NCBI GenBank assembly: GCA_003343815.1
Contig: QAKL01000141.1
Location: forward strand, 1-5,706
Reading direction: 5' to 3'
Length of the DNA: 5,706 bases
DNA from: Clostridiales bacterium
Lineage (GTDB): Bacteria > Bacillota > Peptococcia > Peptococcales > Peptococcaceae
Under the pieces are notes generated by a model that was not told the DNA's origin, ran no database searches, and saw only the letters and a program-made list of their open reading frames with translations. Both the position numbers and the translations under genes were made by a program. Below, piece after piece: positions 1-5,706 of the stretch; the stretch's first letter is position 1, and each line of letters starts with the position of its first letter.

Positions 1-1
1 G

Positions 2-406
2 GAGTATGTGATGAGTATTGACCCGGCGAAAAAGATGAATGTCTACGGCAAGGGCAAATATTTGCTGCGCCATGCTTTTGAGGGCGACTATCTGCCGCAT
101 GATATTTTGATGCGCGAAAAGGCAGCCTTTTCTGACGCGGTAGGGCACTCGATGGTGGATTATTTAAAAGAGTATGCCAATGCGCATTATACTGATGAGG
201 AATTTGCCGAAAAGAGCAAAGCTTATCAGCCGAACCCGCCGTTTACGAAAGAATCGCTTTTGTACCGCGAGCTTTTCGAGCAATATTATCCCGGACAGGG
301 TGAGATGATTGCAGATTTTTGGATGCCCAATAAAGCATGGGAAGGCTGCGATGTCGATGATCCGTCGGCGCGCGTGCTTTCGAATTACGGCGACAGCGGC
401 AAATAA
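2..406 (+). CDS. asnB: Asparagine synthase (glutamine-hydrolysing), C-terminal fragment cut by window edge
   Basis: This is the last 134 residues of an AsnB-type asparagine synthetase, a cytoplasmic enzyme that makes asparagine from aspartate, ATP and glutamine-derived ammonia. The frame is open to the left edge (the first codons read E-Y-V-M-S-I-D-P), so the GTG at 8 is not a real start and the N-terminal glutaminase domain and the ATP-binding loop lie outside the window. What is visible is the end of the synthetase domain. GKxxLR is followed by YLPxxILMREKAAFSDAVG, whose lysine matches the conserved lysine of E. coli AsnB (Lys449 as I recall it). Next come KESLLYRELFEQYYP and the tail motif DDPSARV. 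These match the E. coli-type AsnB C-terminus rather than the Bacillus AsnO/AsnH types, although the stretch between the YYP and DDPS motifs is shorter than in E. coli. No damage is visible. The gene is followed at once by a regulator gene with no terminator between them. Confidence 0.93.
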   Translation, partial: EYVMSIDPAKKMNVYGKGKYLLRHAFEGDYLPHDILMREKAAFSDAVGHSMVDYLKEYANAHYTDEEFAEKSKAYQPNPPFTKESLLYRELFEQYYPGQGEMIADFWMPNKAWEGCDVDDPSARVLSNYGDSGK

Positions 407-415
407 GATTACAAA

Positions 416-425
416 AAGGAGAGGG
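416..425 (+). promoter_or_regulatory. Ribosome binding site for the XRE regulator (upstream start)
   Basis: AAGGAGAGGG lies in the 27-base gap after asnB. AGGAG (417-421) is 12 bases from the ATG at 434, and the overlapping GAGGG (421-425) is 8 bases from it. An ATG at 426 hits a stop after two codons and is not a gene start. The site supports the longer start at 434, but see the second site at 453-457. Confidence 0.6.
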
Positions 426-433
426 ATGCGCTG

Positions 434-748
434 ATGAATGAGTTATACACTGAGGAGCAAATGAACATGACTAAACACAGATTGCGGCTTTTGCGCAAGG
501 AAAAGGGATTGTCCTATGAAAATCTCTCTCTTTTGCTGCAAAAGCAGGGTACGCCGATCAGTCATACCAATTTGCGCAATTATGAACTGACGGATAAGAA
601 TAATCCTCTGTATAATCGCACACGCGGGATGAGTGTGGAAAATCTGGTGGCGTTGGCATGCGTGTATCGGGTATCGCTGGATTATTTATTAGGCTATAGC
701 GATGCGCGCGAGCCGCTCGTAGAGAGCAAGATGGAGAGCGTGTGCTGA
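434..748 (+). CDS. Small XRE-family helix-turn-helix transcriptional regulator
   Basis: A 104-residue cytoplasmic DNA-binding protein of the Cro/C1 (XRE, HTH_3-like) type. Its targets cannot be read from sequence. The fold elements are helix 1 HRLRLLRKEKG (residues 15-25), helix 2 SYENLSLLLQKQG (27-39), a probable recognition helix around ISHTNLRNYE (42-51), and the closing pair VENLVALACVYRV and SLDYLLGY (68-88), a hallmark ending of this family. The link between the recognition helix and the fourth helix (about residues 52-66, TDKNNPLYNRTRG) is longer than in a standard XRE domain. There is no sensor, dimerisation or peptidase domain, only a short polar tail. The start is uncertain: ATG 461 and ATG 467 also fit, the latter giving MTKHRLRLLRKEKG, the usual close spacing to helix 1. 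The gene lies 27 bases after asnB without a terminator, so it is probably expressed with asnB. A role in controlling asnB or the neighbouring transporter is only a guess. Confidence 0.85.
   Translation: MNELYTEEQMNMTKHRLRLLRKEKGLSYENLSLLLQKQGTPISHTNLRNYELTDKNNPLYNRTRGMSVENLVALACVYRVSLDYLLGYSDAREPLVESKMESVC
453..457 (+). promoter_or_regulatory. Possible internal ribosome binding site for a shorter XRE start
   Basis: AGGAG sits inside the first codons of the long reading frame, 3 bases before ATG 461 and 9 bases before ATG 467. The 9-base spacing is near ideal, and starting at 467 removes 11 residues that are not part of the helix-turn-helix fold. The bases also encode Glu-Glu, so chance is a real alternative. 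Confidence 0.4.
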
Positions 749-783
749 AGAGAGGGATTTATAAAAGTATGGTTTTGTAAACT

Positions 784-815
784 AAAAAAGCCAAGCAGAA
801 ATGCTTGGCTTTTTT
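784..815. terminator. Bidirectional intrinsic terminator between the convergent XRE and AGCS genes
   Basis: GCCAAGCA (790-797) pairs perfectly with TGCTTGGC (802-809) around a GAAA loop (798-801). Six A residues precede the stem (784-789) and six T residues follow it (810-815), so the hairpin has a U-tract when read on either strand. On the plus strand it lies 35 bases after the XRE stop at 748. On the minus strand its stem begins 15 bases after the stop of the AGCS transporter at 825. It is the only gene-free structure in the 76-base gap. Confidence 0.93.
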
Positions 816-824
816 GCATATGTG

Positions 825-2198
825 TTATTCTTTTTCTTTGGCGAAATATTCTTTTGTTGCGGCGACGACGATCCCACTTAGGCCGATGATGCCTATTAAG
901 TTTGGGATAGCCATGAGGCCGTTCATCGTGTCGGAAATATTCCAAATGATATCCAAATTGCCGACCGCGCCTAAAAAGACGCAGGCAATATAAATCAAAC
1001 GATAGACAAAGACGGCTTTTTGACTTTTGTGGAACAAAAATTCGACGGCTTTTTCGCCGTAATAAGCCCAGCCTAAAGTGGTCGAAGTCGCAAAAAAGAC
1101 CGTTGCTAACGTAATGCAGACCGCACCGACTCCGGGAAGCACCGAATTATAAGCGGCGATGCACAAAGCCGAGCCTTTTAAGGAGGTCGAGTCGATGACC
1201 CCTGTCGTCAAAATAACCAATGCTGTCAAGGTGCAGATGATAATTGTGGTGAAGAATACTTCAAACATTCCCCAAATACCCTGTTCGACGGGCTCTTTGG
1301 TACTGGAGGCGGCATGAGCGATAGGCGCCGAGCCTAAGCCTGCCTCGTTGGAAAATACGCCGCGGGCGAAACCGTAGCGCATTGCCAAAATGATGCCGTA
1401 ACCTGCCGCGCCGCCGGCTGCCGCTTGGAAATTGAACGCTTCATGGAAGATCAAAGCGAAAGTTGCGGGGATTTTGTCGGCGTTGATGATCAAAGCGATA
1501 ATGGCGCAGATGACGTAGAAAACCGCCATAAACGGCACTAATTTTTCATTAACCGCGGCGATGCGGCGGATACCGCCGATGATGACTAACGCCACTAAAA
1601 TCGTTAAAATAATACCAGTAACTAACGGCGGCACGCCCACAACAGAGTCAAGGGCGACAGCGACGGAGTTGCTTTGGGTGGCATTACCGGTGCCCAGGCA
1701 AGTGATGGAGGCGAAAAAGGCGAAAAGTACAGCCAGCCATTTTAAGCCTAAGCCGTTTTTGATGTAATACATCGGGCCACCGGTCCATTCGCCTTTGTCG
1801 TTTTTCTCGCGAAATTTTAGCGAGAGGATGATTTCCGAATATTTGGTGACCATACCGAGCAAGGCGCTTATCCACATCCAAAAGATAGCTCCCGGACCGC
1901 CAGCGACTAAAGCCGTGGCGATACCGGTGATACTGCCGGTGCCGATGGTGCCTGCCATAGCGGTCGATACCGCCTGAAATGGGCTGACGCCGGAGGAGTC
2001 TTTGTGGTGCTGCTTGCCGTTAAATAAACTGCCGATGGTGTTTTTCATCACATAGCCGAATTTCGTAAACTGCGGAAATTTCATGCGGATGGATAATAAC
2101 AGACCGGTGCCGATTAGCAAAGTCAGCATAATAGGGCCCCAGACGACACCGTTTACGGCATCGTTTATGTGGGTGATAGTTTCGATTAATGATGACAT
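825..2198 (-). CDS. Alanine/glycine:cation symporter (AGCS family, TC 2.A.25)
   Basis: A complete 457-residue inner-membrane transporter that takes up a small amino acid, typically alanine or glycine, with Na+ (sometimes H+). The family signature is intact at residues 100-115 (GGPGAIFWMWISALLG), followed by MVTKYSE. The second diagnostic block, ARGVFSNEAGLGSAPIAHA, is at 278-296. Hydrophobic segments occur near 18-36, 75-98, 104-127, 153-175, 189-210, 221-241, 263-275, 311-334, 351-375, 397-415 and 427-447, consistent with the LeuT-like fold of about 11 helices. Length is normal for the family. In the first glycine-rich motif it reads GTGSITG, where many members have GTGNI. The start has AGGAGGA (2205-2211) 6 bases upstream and a good promoter further up. 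It ends at the shared terminator facing the XRE gene. Substrate and ion cannot be decided: alanine, glycine or, for some relatives, glutamine or serine are possible. Confidence 0.95.
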   Translation of the reverse strand: MSSLIETITHINDAVNGVVWGPIMLTLLIGTGLLLSIRMKFPQFTKFGYVMKNTIGSLFNGKQHHKDSSGVSPFQAVSTAMAGTIGTGSITGIATALVAGGPGAIFWMWISALLGMVTKYSEIILSLKFREKNDKGEWTGGPMYYIKNGLGLKWLAVLFAFFASITCLGTGNATQSNSVAVALDSVVGVPPLVTGIILTILVALVIIGGIRRIAAVNEKLVPFMAVFYVICAIIALIINADKIPATFALIFHEAFNFQAAAGGAAGYGIILAMRYGFARGVFSNEAGLGSAPIAHAASSTKEPVEQGIWGMFEVFFTTIIICTLTALVILTTGVIDSTSLKGSALCIAAYNSVLPGVGAVCITLATVFFATSTTLGWAYYGEKAVEFLFHKSQKAVFVYRLIYIACVFLGAVGNLDIIWNISDTMNGLMAIPNLIGIIGLSGIVVAATKEYFAKEKE

Positions 2199-2220
2199 AA
2201 ACAGTCCTCCTGATTTAATA

Positions 2221-2238
2221 TGTATTGGATGAAATACA
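2221..2238. repeat. Short inverted repeat in the AGCS 5' leader
   Basis: TGTATT (2221-2226) and AATACA (2233-2238) form a perfect 6-bp dyad around a 6-base spacer. It lies between the predicted transcription start of the AGCS gene (about 2241) and its ribosome binding site (2205-2211). An operator just downstream of the promoter or a weak leader hairpin are both possible. The arms are AT-rich and short, so chance is also possible. Confidence 0.35.
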
Positions 2239-2248
2239 GCTAACTTTT

Positions 2249-2277
2249 AGTTTACCATGAAAATGCGCATTTGTCAG
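2249..2277 (-). promoter_or_regulatory. Sigma-A/sigma-70 promoter of the AGCS transporter
   Basis: On the minus strand, CTGACA (2277-2272; 5 of 6 to TTGACA) is separated by exactly 17 bases from TAAACT (2254-2249; 4 of 6 to TATAAT). The three bases before the -10 box are TGG, giving an extended -10. Transcription would start near 2241 and give a leader of about 43 bases, too short for a known glycine or T-box riboswitch. The gap is AT-rich and follows the prsA terminator, so the transporter appears to be an independent single-gene unit. Confidence 0.7.
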
Positions 2278-2321
2278 CAATTTTTCGTGTTGATAGAAAT
2301 ATTTGATAAAAAGCCGCAAAT

Positions 2322-2345
2322 AAAAAAGGGAGGGTTTCCCCTCCC
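2322..2345 (-). terminator. Intrinsic terminator of the prsA-like gene
   Basis: Read on the minus strand, GGGAGGG (2345-2339), a GAAA loop (2338-2335) and CCCTCCC (2334-2328) form a perfect 7-bp GC-rich stem followed by six T residues (2327-2322). It begins 17 bases after the stop codon at 2363 and separates this gene from the AGCS promoter downstream. Confidence 0.93.
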
Positions 2346-2362
2346 CAAAAGAACAAATTAAA

Positions 2363-3313
2363 TTATTCGCTCTCTGAGTCTGCTGCAGTATCGGTATCGG
2401 CGTAGACGATGTCGGCATTAGCTAATAAATCATTGTAGAAGCTTTCGGAGAGGTCGTTTTCGACATCGGCACGGACGTAATCTTCGGCTTCTTCAAAAGT
2501 CATCTGATGCGCACTCGTATGATCCTCGACTAAGATAATATGATAGCCGAATTGGCTTTTGACCGGAGTCTCGGTGTAGCTGCCGACAGGAGTGGAGAAT
2601 GCGGCATCGGAAAATTCCTGGACCATCTGCTCTTTGGAGAAATATCCCAAGGAACCGCCCTGAGTTGCGCTGCCTTTGTCGGTGGAGTATTCCTCTGCCA
2701 AGGAAGCGAAATCTGCACCATCGTCCAACTGTTTAATAATATCCTTAGCTTCGTCCTCGGTTTCGACTAAAATATGACGCGCCGAGACTTGCTCGGGAGA
2801 GGAATATTTGCTCGGATCGGCATTGTAGACAGCTTCCAAATCAATATCGCTGTCAGAAATGCGCTTGTCAAGCAAAGCTTCGTAATCCAAAGCGATCTGA
2901 TAATATTTCACCATATCGTCCCATGAGACATCATCGCCTAAAATCTGCTTGACGAAATTGTCTTTGGAGCCGTAAGCGGCGGTGACATCTTTCGTCAAAA
3001 TGTCGTCAGTATCCTTTAAAGAAACCTCGACACCTTCTTTTTCGGCTTCTTGGACGACGAGCATTTCAAAGACAAAGTTTTCTTTGAAGCCGTTGTTCAT
3101 GAAATATTCCTTATTTTCACTGCTGTTTTCTAATTGGTTGAGAGCAGCATAGAGGTTAAAGAAATCGTCAAAATCCTTTTGAGAGTAGGCTGTTCCGTTT
3201 ACAGTGACAAACGTGGCGCTGTCGTCACTGCCTGCGCCTTTATCCGTGCTGCCGCAGGCGGCGAGCGAAAAAATAAGCGCGCAGATAACAGCCAGAGCTC
3301 CTAATCTTTTCAT
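2363..3313 (-). CDS. prsA: PrsA/PpiC-type peptidyl-prolyl cis-trans isomerase lipoprotein (foldase)
   Basis: A complete 316-residue lipoprotein that should sit on the outer face of the cytoplasmic membrane and help exported proteins fold by isomerising X-Pro bonds. The N-terminus is a lipoprotein signal peptide: MKR, a hydrophobic core and the lipobox LAAC with the lipidated Cys at residue 20. A linker rich in Gly, Ser and Asp follows. Residues 33-150 form an alpha-helical SurA_N-like chaperone domain (VNGTAYSQKDFDDFF). The parvulin domain spans about 174-264, with ARHILVETE, LAEEYSTDKGSATQGGSLGYFSKEQMVQEFSDAAF and the closing QFGYHIILVED. The expected parvulin active-site positions (His180, Met230, Phe234, His258) are present. 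The C-terminus is a short acidic helix and tail ending DTAADSESE. AAGGAG (3329-3324) is 10 bases before the ATG. It has its own promoter overlapping the end of mfd and its own terminator. PrsA is the closest named protein, but a general parvulin lipoprotein is equally fair. Confidence 0.93.
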   Translation of the reverse strand: MKRLGALAVICALIFSLAACGSTDKGAGSDDSATFVTVNGTAYSQKDFDDFFNLYAALNQLENSSENKEYFMNNGFKENFVFEMLVVQEAEKEGVEVSLKDTDDILTKDVTAAYGSKDNFVKQILGDDVSWDDMVKYYQIALDYEALLDKRISDSDIDLEAVYNADPSKYSSPEQVSARHILVETEDEAKDIIKQLDDGADFASLAEEYSTDKGSATQGGSLGYFSKEQMVQEFSDAAFSTPVGSYTETPVKSQFGYHIILVEDHTSAHQMTFEEAEDYVRADVENDLSESFYNDLLANADIVYADTDTAADSESE

Positions 3314-3337
3314 AGCAAAAACGCTCCTTACATAAAA

Positions 3338-3372
3338 ATAATTGCCTTTTTGATAGGAAAAAAGGCAATTAT
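3338..3372 (-). terminator. Terminator-like 14-bp hairpin of mfd, overlapping the prsA transcription start
   Basis: ATAATTGCCTTTTT (3338-3351) and AAAAAGGCAATTAT (3359-3372) are a perfect 14-bp inverted repeat with a 7-base loop. On the minus strand it starts 21 bases after the mfd stop and runs directly into a T-tract (3338-3334), as an intrinsic terminator does, although the stem is AT-rich with only one GCC/GGC core. The upstream arm touches the -10 box of the prsA promoter. The predicted prsA start (G at 3366) falls inside the arm, so that mRNA would keep only the inner 8 bp, GCCTTTTT/AAAAAGGC. Confidence 0.75.
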
Positions 3373-3401
3373 ATTATAGCAGGGCTTGCTTGTTTAGGCA
3401 A
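3373..3401 (-). promoter_or_regulatory. Sigma-A/sigma-70 promoter of the prsA-like gene with perfect extended -10
   Basis: On the minus strand TTGCCT (3401-3396; 4 of 6 to TTGACA) is followed after 17 bases by TATAAT (3378-3373), a consensus -10 box preceded by TGC (3381-3379), which makes it an extended -10. The -35 box overlaps the last codons and stop of mfd (stop 3396-3394). The likely first transcribed base is the G at 3366, giving a leader of about 52 bases before the prsA ATG. Confidence 0.75.
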
Positions 3402-5706
3402 GTGAAGCGAGTGCCGAAACGACACTTTTTACTAAATCTAAACAATCTTTTTGATCCATGGAGCCTACGGTAAGCTTCAAGATTAATTCTCCGGCGGCGT
3501 TGGTGTAGTTTAAGCGGCGCTTGTACTGTTTAGCCAGCTCGTAGAGGGCGGGGATTTCGATGGCAGTGTCGGGAGCAAAGCGCATGACAACTACACCTGC
3601 TTTTTGTTTTAAGGAGGTTATGCCCGCCTCGCGTGCTAACAGCCTGATTTCGGCGATAGTTAAAAGATTTTCCGTTTCTTTCGGCACATCGCCGAAACGG
3701 TCGACCAGTTCGTCGAATAAAATGCCTAATGCCGAAACCGTAGCGGCATTTTGGATGCGCTGATAGAAAGTGAGCTTCAGATGAGCGTCGCGGATGTAAT
3801 ACTCGGGGATAAAAGCGCTTACCTGCAGATCCACCTCGGTCTGCGTTTCTTTGGTGCTCTTTTCACCTTTTAACTCACGAATGGCATCGTCGAGCATTTT
3901 GCAGTATAAATCAAAGCCGACGGCGCAGACTTGACCGTGCTGCTCGGAGCCTAATAAATTACCGGCACCGCGGATCTCTAAATCTTTCATCGCGATTTTA
4001 ATTCCGCTGCCTAACTCGGTGTATTCGCGGACGGCGGAGAGGCGTTTTTCGGCGGTCGAATTCAAGGATTTGTCCTTTTTGTAAGTTAAATAAGCATAAG
4101 CGACGCGATTACTGCGCCCGACGCGCCCGCGCAGCTGATAGAGCTGCGATAAACCCATCCGATCAGCATTATCGATAATTAAAGTATTGGCATTGGGGAT
4201 ATCTAAGCCCGTTTCGATAATCGTCGTACATAAAAGCACGTCGGCTTCTTGGTTGATGAATTCCATCATTACGTCCTCCAGCTCGTGTTCTTTCATTTTG
4301 CCGTGACCGATCAAAACGCGCGCTTCGGGGACTAATTCGGCTAATTCGATAGCGACGGACTCGATATCCTCGATGCGGTTGTGGACATAGAAAACCTGTC
4401 CGCCGCGGCCTAACTCGCGGCGAATCGCGTCAACTAATAATTCCGGGGAGTGCTCGACGACGTAGGTTTGGATCGGGTAGCGATCCTGTGGTGGCGTTTC
4501 GATGACGCTCATATCGCGGATGCCGACCAACGACATGTGGAGCGTGCGGGGAATGGGCGTCGCCGACATAGTAAGCACGTCGACCTCGGAGCGCAGGGCT
4601 TTGATTTTTTCTTTGTGAGTGACGCCGAAACGCTGCTCCTCGTCAATGACCAACAGTCCCAAATCAAAGAAATGCACCGATTTGTTTAATAATTTATGAG
4701 TACCGATGACGATATCGACCTCGCCTTTGGCTAAGCGCTCGATGACATCCTTTTGCTCCTTGGCTGTGCGGAAACGGCTCAAAAGCTCGACTTTCACGCC
4801 GTAGGGCGCGAAACGCTCGGAAAAGGTATTGTAATGCTGCTGGGCTAAAACCGTAGTCGGCACCAAGACGGCGACTTGCTTGTTGTCATTGACGCATTTA
4901 AAGGCGGCGCGAATGGCGACCTCGGTTTTGCCGTAGCCCACGTCGCCGCAGATCAGGCGATCCATGATTTTGGGAGACATCATGTCTTTTTTCACATCGT
5001 TAATGGCTTTGAGCTGATCCTCGGTCTCCACATAAGGGAAAGCGTCCTCAAATTCCCGCTGCCATTGGTCGTCGGAGGAAAAGGCATACCCCTCGCCCGC
5101 TTCGCGCTTGGCGTAGGTTTCGAGGAGCTTTTGCGCGATTTCTTCGACCGAGGCTTTGACTTTGGCTTTGGTTTTGAGCCAGTCGGAGCCGCCAAGCTTG
5201 TTTACTTTGGGGGCCGCGCCTTCGCCGCCGGTGTATTTCTGCAATAGTTCAAACTGTTCCACCGGGACGTAAAGCTTATCGTCGCCGGCGTATTTAACGA
5301 TCAAGTAATCTTTTTCGACATTATCGACCTTTAATTTTTGGATACCTAAATAATGCCCGATGCCGTGACTGGCATGGACAACATAATCGCCGATATTTAA
5401 CTCATCGACGCTGTTGATCCGCTCGCCATCGGCGGTGAAAAGTTTTTTATTAACGCGTTTTTTCTGTTGCTCGAAAATTTCATTTTCGGTGATTAAAACC
5501 AGTTTGCTGCGCAAAAACTGCCCGCCTTGGCTTAGATTGCCGTAGCAGCTGACGATTTCGCCGAAATCGGCGTGCAAATTATCGCCCTGCCATGGGCAGT
5601 TTAAATCGTATTCGCTTAGCATCTGCTGGAGCTTTAAGGCTTTAGTTGCAGAGGTAAGGAGGATAATGACGCGGTATTTTTGGCGTTTCCAGTTTTTAAG
5701 CTCGTC
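3394..5706 (-). CDS. mfd: Transcription-repair coupling factor Mfd, N-terminus outside window
   Basis: The C-terminal 770 residues of Mfd, the ATP-driven translocase that pushes RNA polymerase off lesions and recruits UvrA. The frame is open to the right edge, so the methionine at 5622 is internal. With about 1,150-1,180 residues usual for the family, roughly 380-400 (the UvrB-like module that binds UvrA) are missing only because of the window. Counting from that internal methionine, the CarD-like RNA polymerase interaction domain is at about 71-145 (DYVVHASHGIGHYLGI). The helicase motor follows, with Walker A GDVGYGKTE (226-234), DEEQ box (327-330), SATPIPRTL (353-361), TTIIETGLDIPN (466-477) and QLRGRVGRSNR (496-506). 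The RecG-like TRG motif RGAGNLLGSEQHGQ is at 551-564, and the C-terminal TRCF regulatory domain is at about 600-700. All motor motifs are intact. The gene is transcribed toward the prsA-like gene, an order common in Bacillota. A hairpin 21 bases past its stop probably ends the transcript. Confidence 0.97.
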   Translation of the reverse strand, partial: DELKNWKRQKYRVIILLTSATKALKLQQMLSEYDLNCPWQGDNLHADFGEIVSCYGNLSQGGQFLRSKLVLITENEIFEQQKKRVNKKLFTADGERINSVDELNIGDYVVHASHGIGHYLGIQKLKVDNVEKDYLIVKYAGDDKLYVPVEQFELLQKYTGGEGAAPKVNKLGGSDWLKTKAKVKASVEEIAQKLLETYAKREAGEGYAFSSDDQWQREFEDAFPYVETEDQLKAINDVKKDMMSPKIMDRLICGDVGYGKTEVAIRAAFKCVNDNKQVAVLVPTTVLAQQHYNTFSERFAPYGVKVELLSRFRTAKEQKDVIERLAKGEVDIVIGTHKLLNKSVHFFDLGLLVIDEEQRFGVTHKEKIKALRSEVDVLTMSATPIPRTLHMSLVGIRDMSVIETPPQDRYPIQTYVVEHSPELLVDAIRRELGRGGQVFYVHNRIEDIESVAIELAELVPEARVLIGHGKMKEHELEDVMMEFINQEADVLLCTTIIETGLDIPNANTLIIDNADRMGLSQLYQLRGRVGRSNRVAYAYLTYKKDKSLNSTAEKRLSAVREYTELGSGIKIAMKDLEIRGAGNLLGSEQHGQVCAVGFDLYCKMLDDAIRELKGEKSTKETQTEVDLQVSAFIPEYYIRDAHLKLTFYQRIQNAATVSALGILFDELVDRFGDVPKETENLLTIAEIRLLAREAGITSLKQKAGVVVMRFAPDTAIEIPALYELAKQYKRRLNYTNAAGELILKLTVGSMDQKDCLDLVKSVVSALASLA

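Noticed and set aside
8..13. GTG or ATG as a genuine start of a short 132-residue protein
   Set aside because: The frame is open upstream to the window edge and the preceding residues continue the AsnB alignment, so the gene is cut by the window rather than truncated in the genome.
769..780. Tiny ATG frame after the XRE gene, preceded by an AGAGGG-like stretch
   Set aside because: It is only three codons plus stop, and the AGAGGG is over 10 bases away. No leader-peptide features follow it.
694..945. 83-codon minus-strand frame running across the 784-815 terminator
   Set aside because: It overlaps the end of the AGCS gene in another frame, crosses a strong bidirectional terminator and runs antisense into the XRE gene.
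2199..2345. Riboswitch or T-box in front of the amino acid transporter
   Set aside because: The predicted start at about 2241 leaves only about 43 bases of leader, and no T-box sequence, glycine-aptamer core or antiterminator pair is visible. The only strong hairpin belongs to the prsA terminator.
2215..2418. 67-codon minus-strand frame spanning the prsA end and the AGCS promoter
   Set aside because: It reads through the prsA terminator and the AGCS promoter in a different frame from prsA, with no ribosome binding site or recognisable domain.
3385..3402. CTTGC / GCAAG inverted repeat around the mfd stop codon
   Set aside because: The arms are 5 bp with an 8-base loop and no adjacent T-tract, and the bases are explained by the end of mfd and the prsA -35 region. 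It is too weak to call.
4450..4689. 79-codon open frame on the plus strand inside mfd
   Set aside because: It is antisense to the DEEQ and SAT motif region of Mfd and resembles no known protein.
4876..5247. 123-codon open frame on the plus strand inside mfd
   Set aside because: It is wholly antisense to the conserved Mfd motor region, has no clear ribosome binding site, and its composition (repeated Phe, Gly, Val) is what the complement of this coding sequence yields.

Overview
The window looks like an ordinary chromosomal stretch of a Bacillota-type bacterium (Clostridia or Negativicutes are plausible; the lineage cannot be fixed from this alone). Pointers are the strong AGGAGG-like ribosome binding sites, short AT-rich intergenic gaps with compact intrinsic terminators, a PrsA-type foldase lipoprotein directly downstream of mfd, and an AGCS amino acid symporter. 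I see no CRISPR array, transposon, phage module, tRNA or rRNA, and nothing I would call a new biological system.

Left part, plus strand (1 to about 815): the 3' end of an AsnB-type asparagine synthetase, cut by the window edge, is followed after 27 bases by a small XRE-family helix-turn-helix regulator. No terminator lies between them, so they are probably co-transcribed. A strong hairpin with A- and T-tracts on its two sides (784-815) closes this unit and also ends the convergent transporter gene.

Middle, minus strand (825-2345): a complete 457-residue alanine/glycine:cation symporter (AGCS family) has its own well-formed promoter (CTGACA, 17 bases, extended -10 TGGTAAACT) and a strong ribosome binding site. 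Upstream of it, the terminator of the next gene insulates it.

Right part, minus strand (2322-5706): mfd, the transcription-repair coupling factor (C-terminal 770 residues; the N-terminus lies beyond the window), is followed by a complete PrsA/PpiC-type peptidyl-prolyl isomerase lipoprotein. The junction between them is the most interesting non-coding spot. The prsA -35 box overlaps the mfd stop codon, the extended -10 box (TGCTATAAT) abuts a perfect 14-bp inverted repeat, and the predicted prsA transcript starts inside that repeat. The repeat can therefore be a full terminator for mfd while leaving only a shortened 5' hairpin on the prsA mRNA.

Functionally the genes are housekeeping: amino acid synthesis and uptake, folding of secreted proteins and transcription-coupled DNA repair. 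The XRE regulator is the only gene whose role is unknown.
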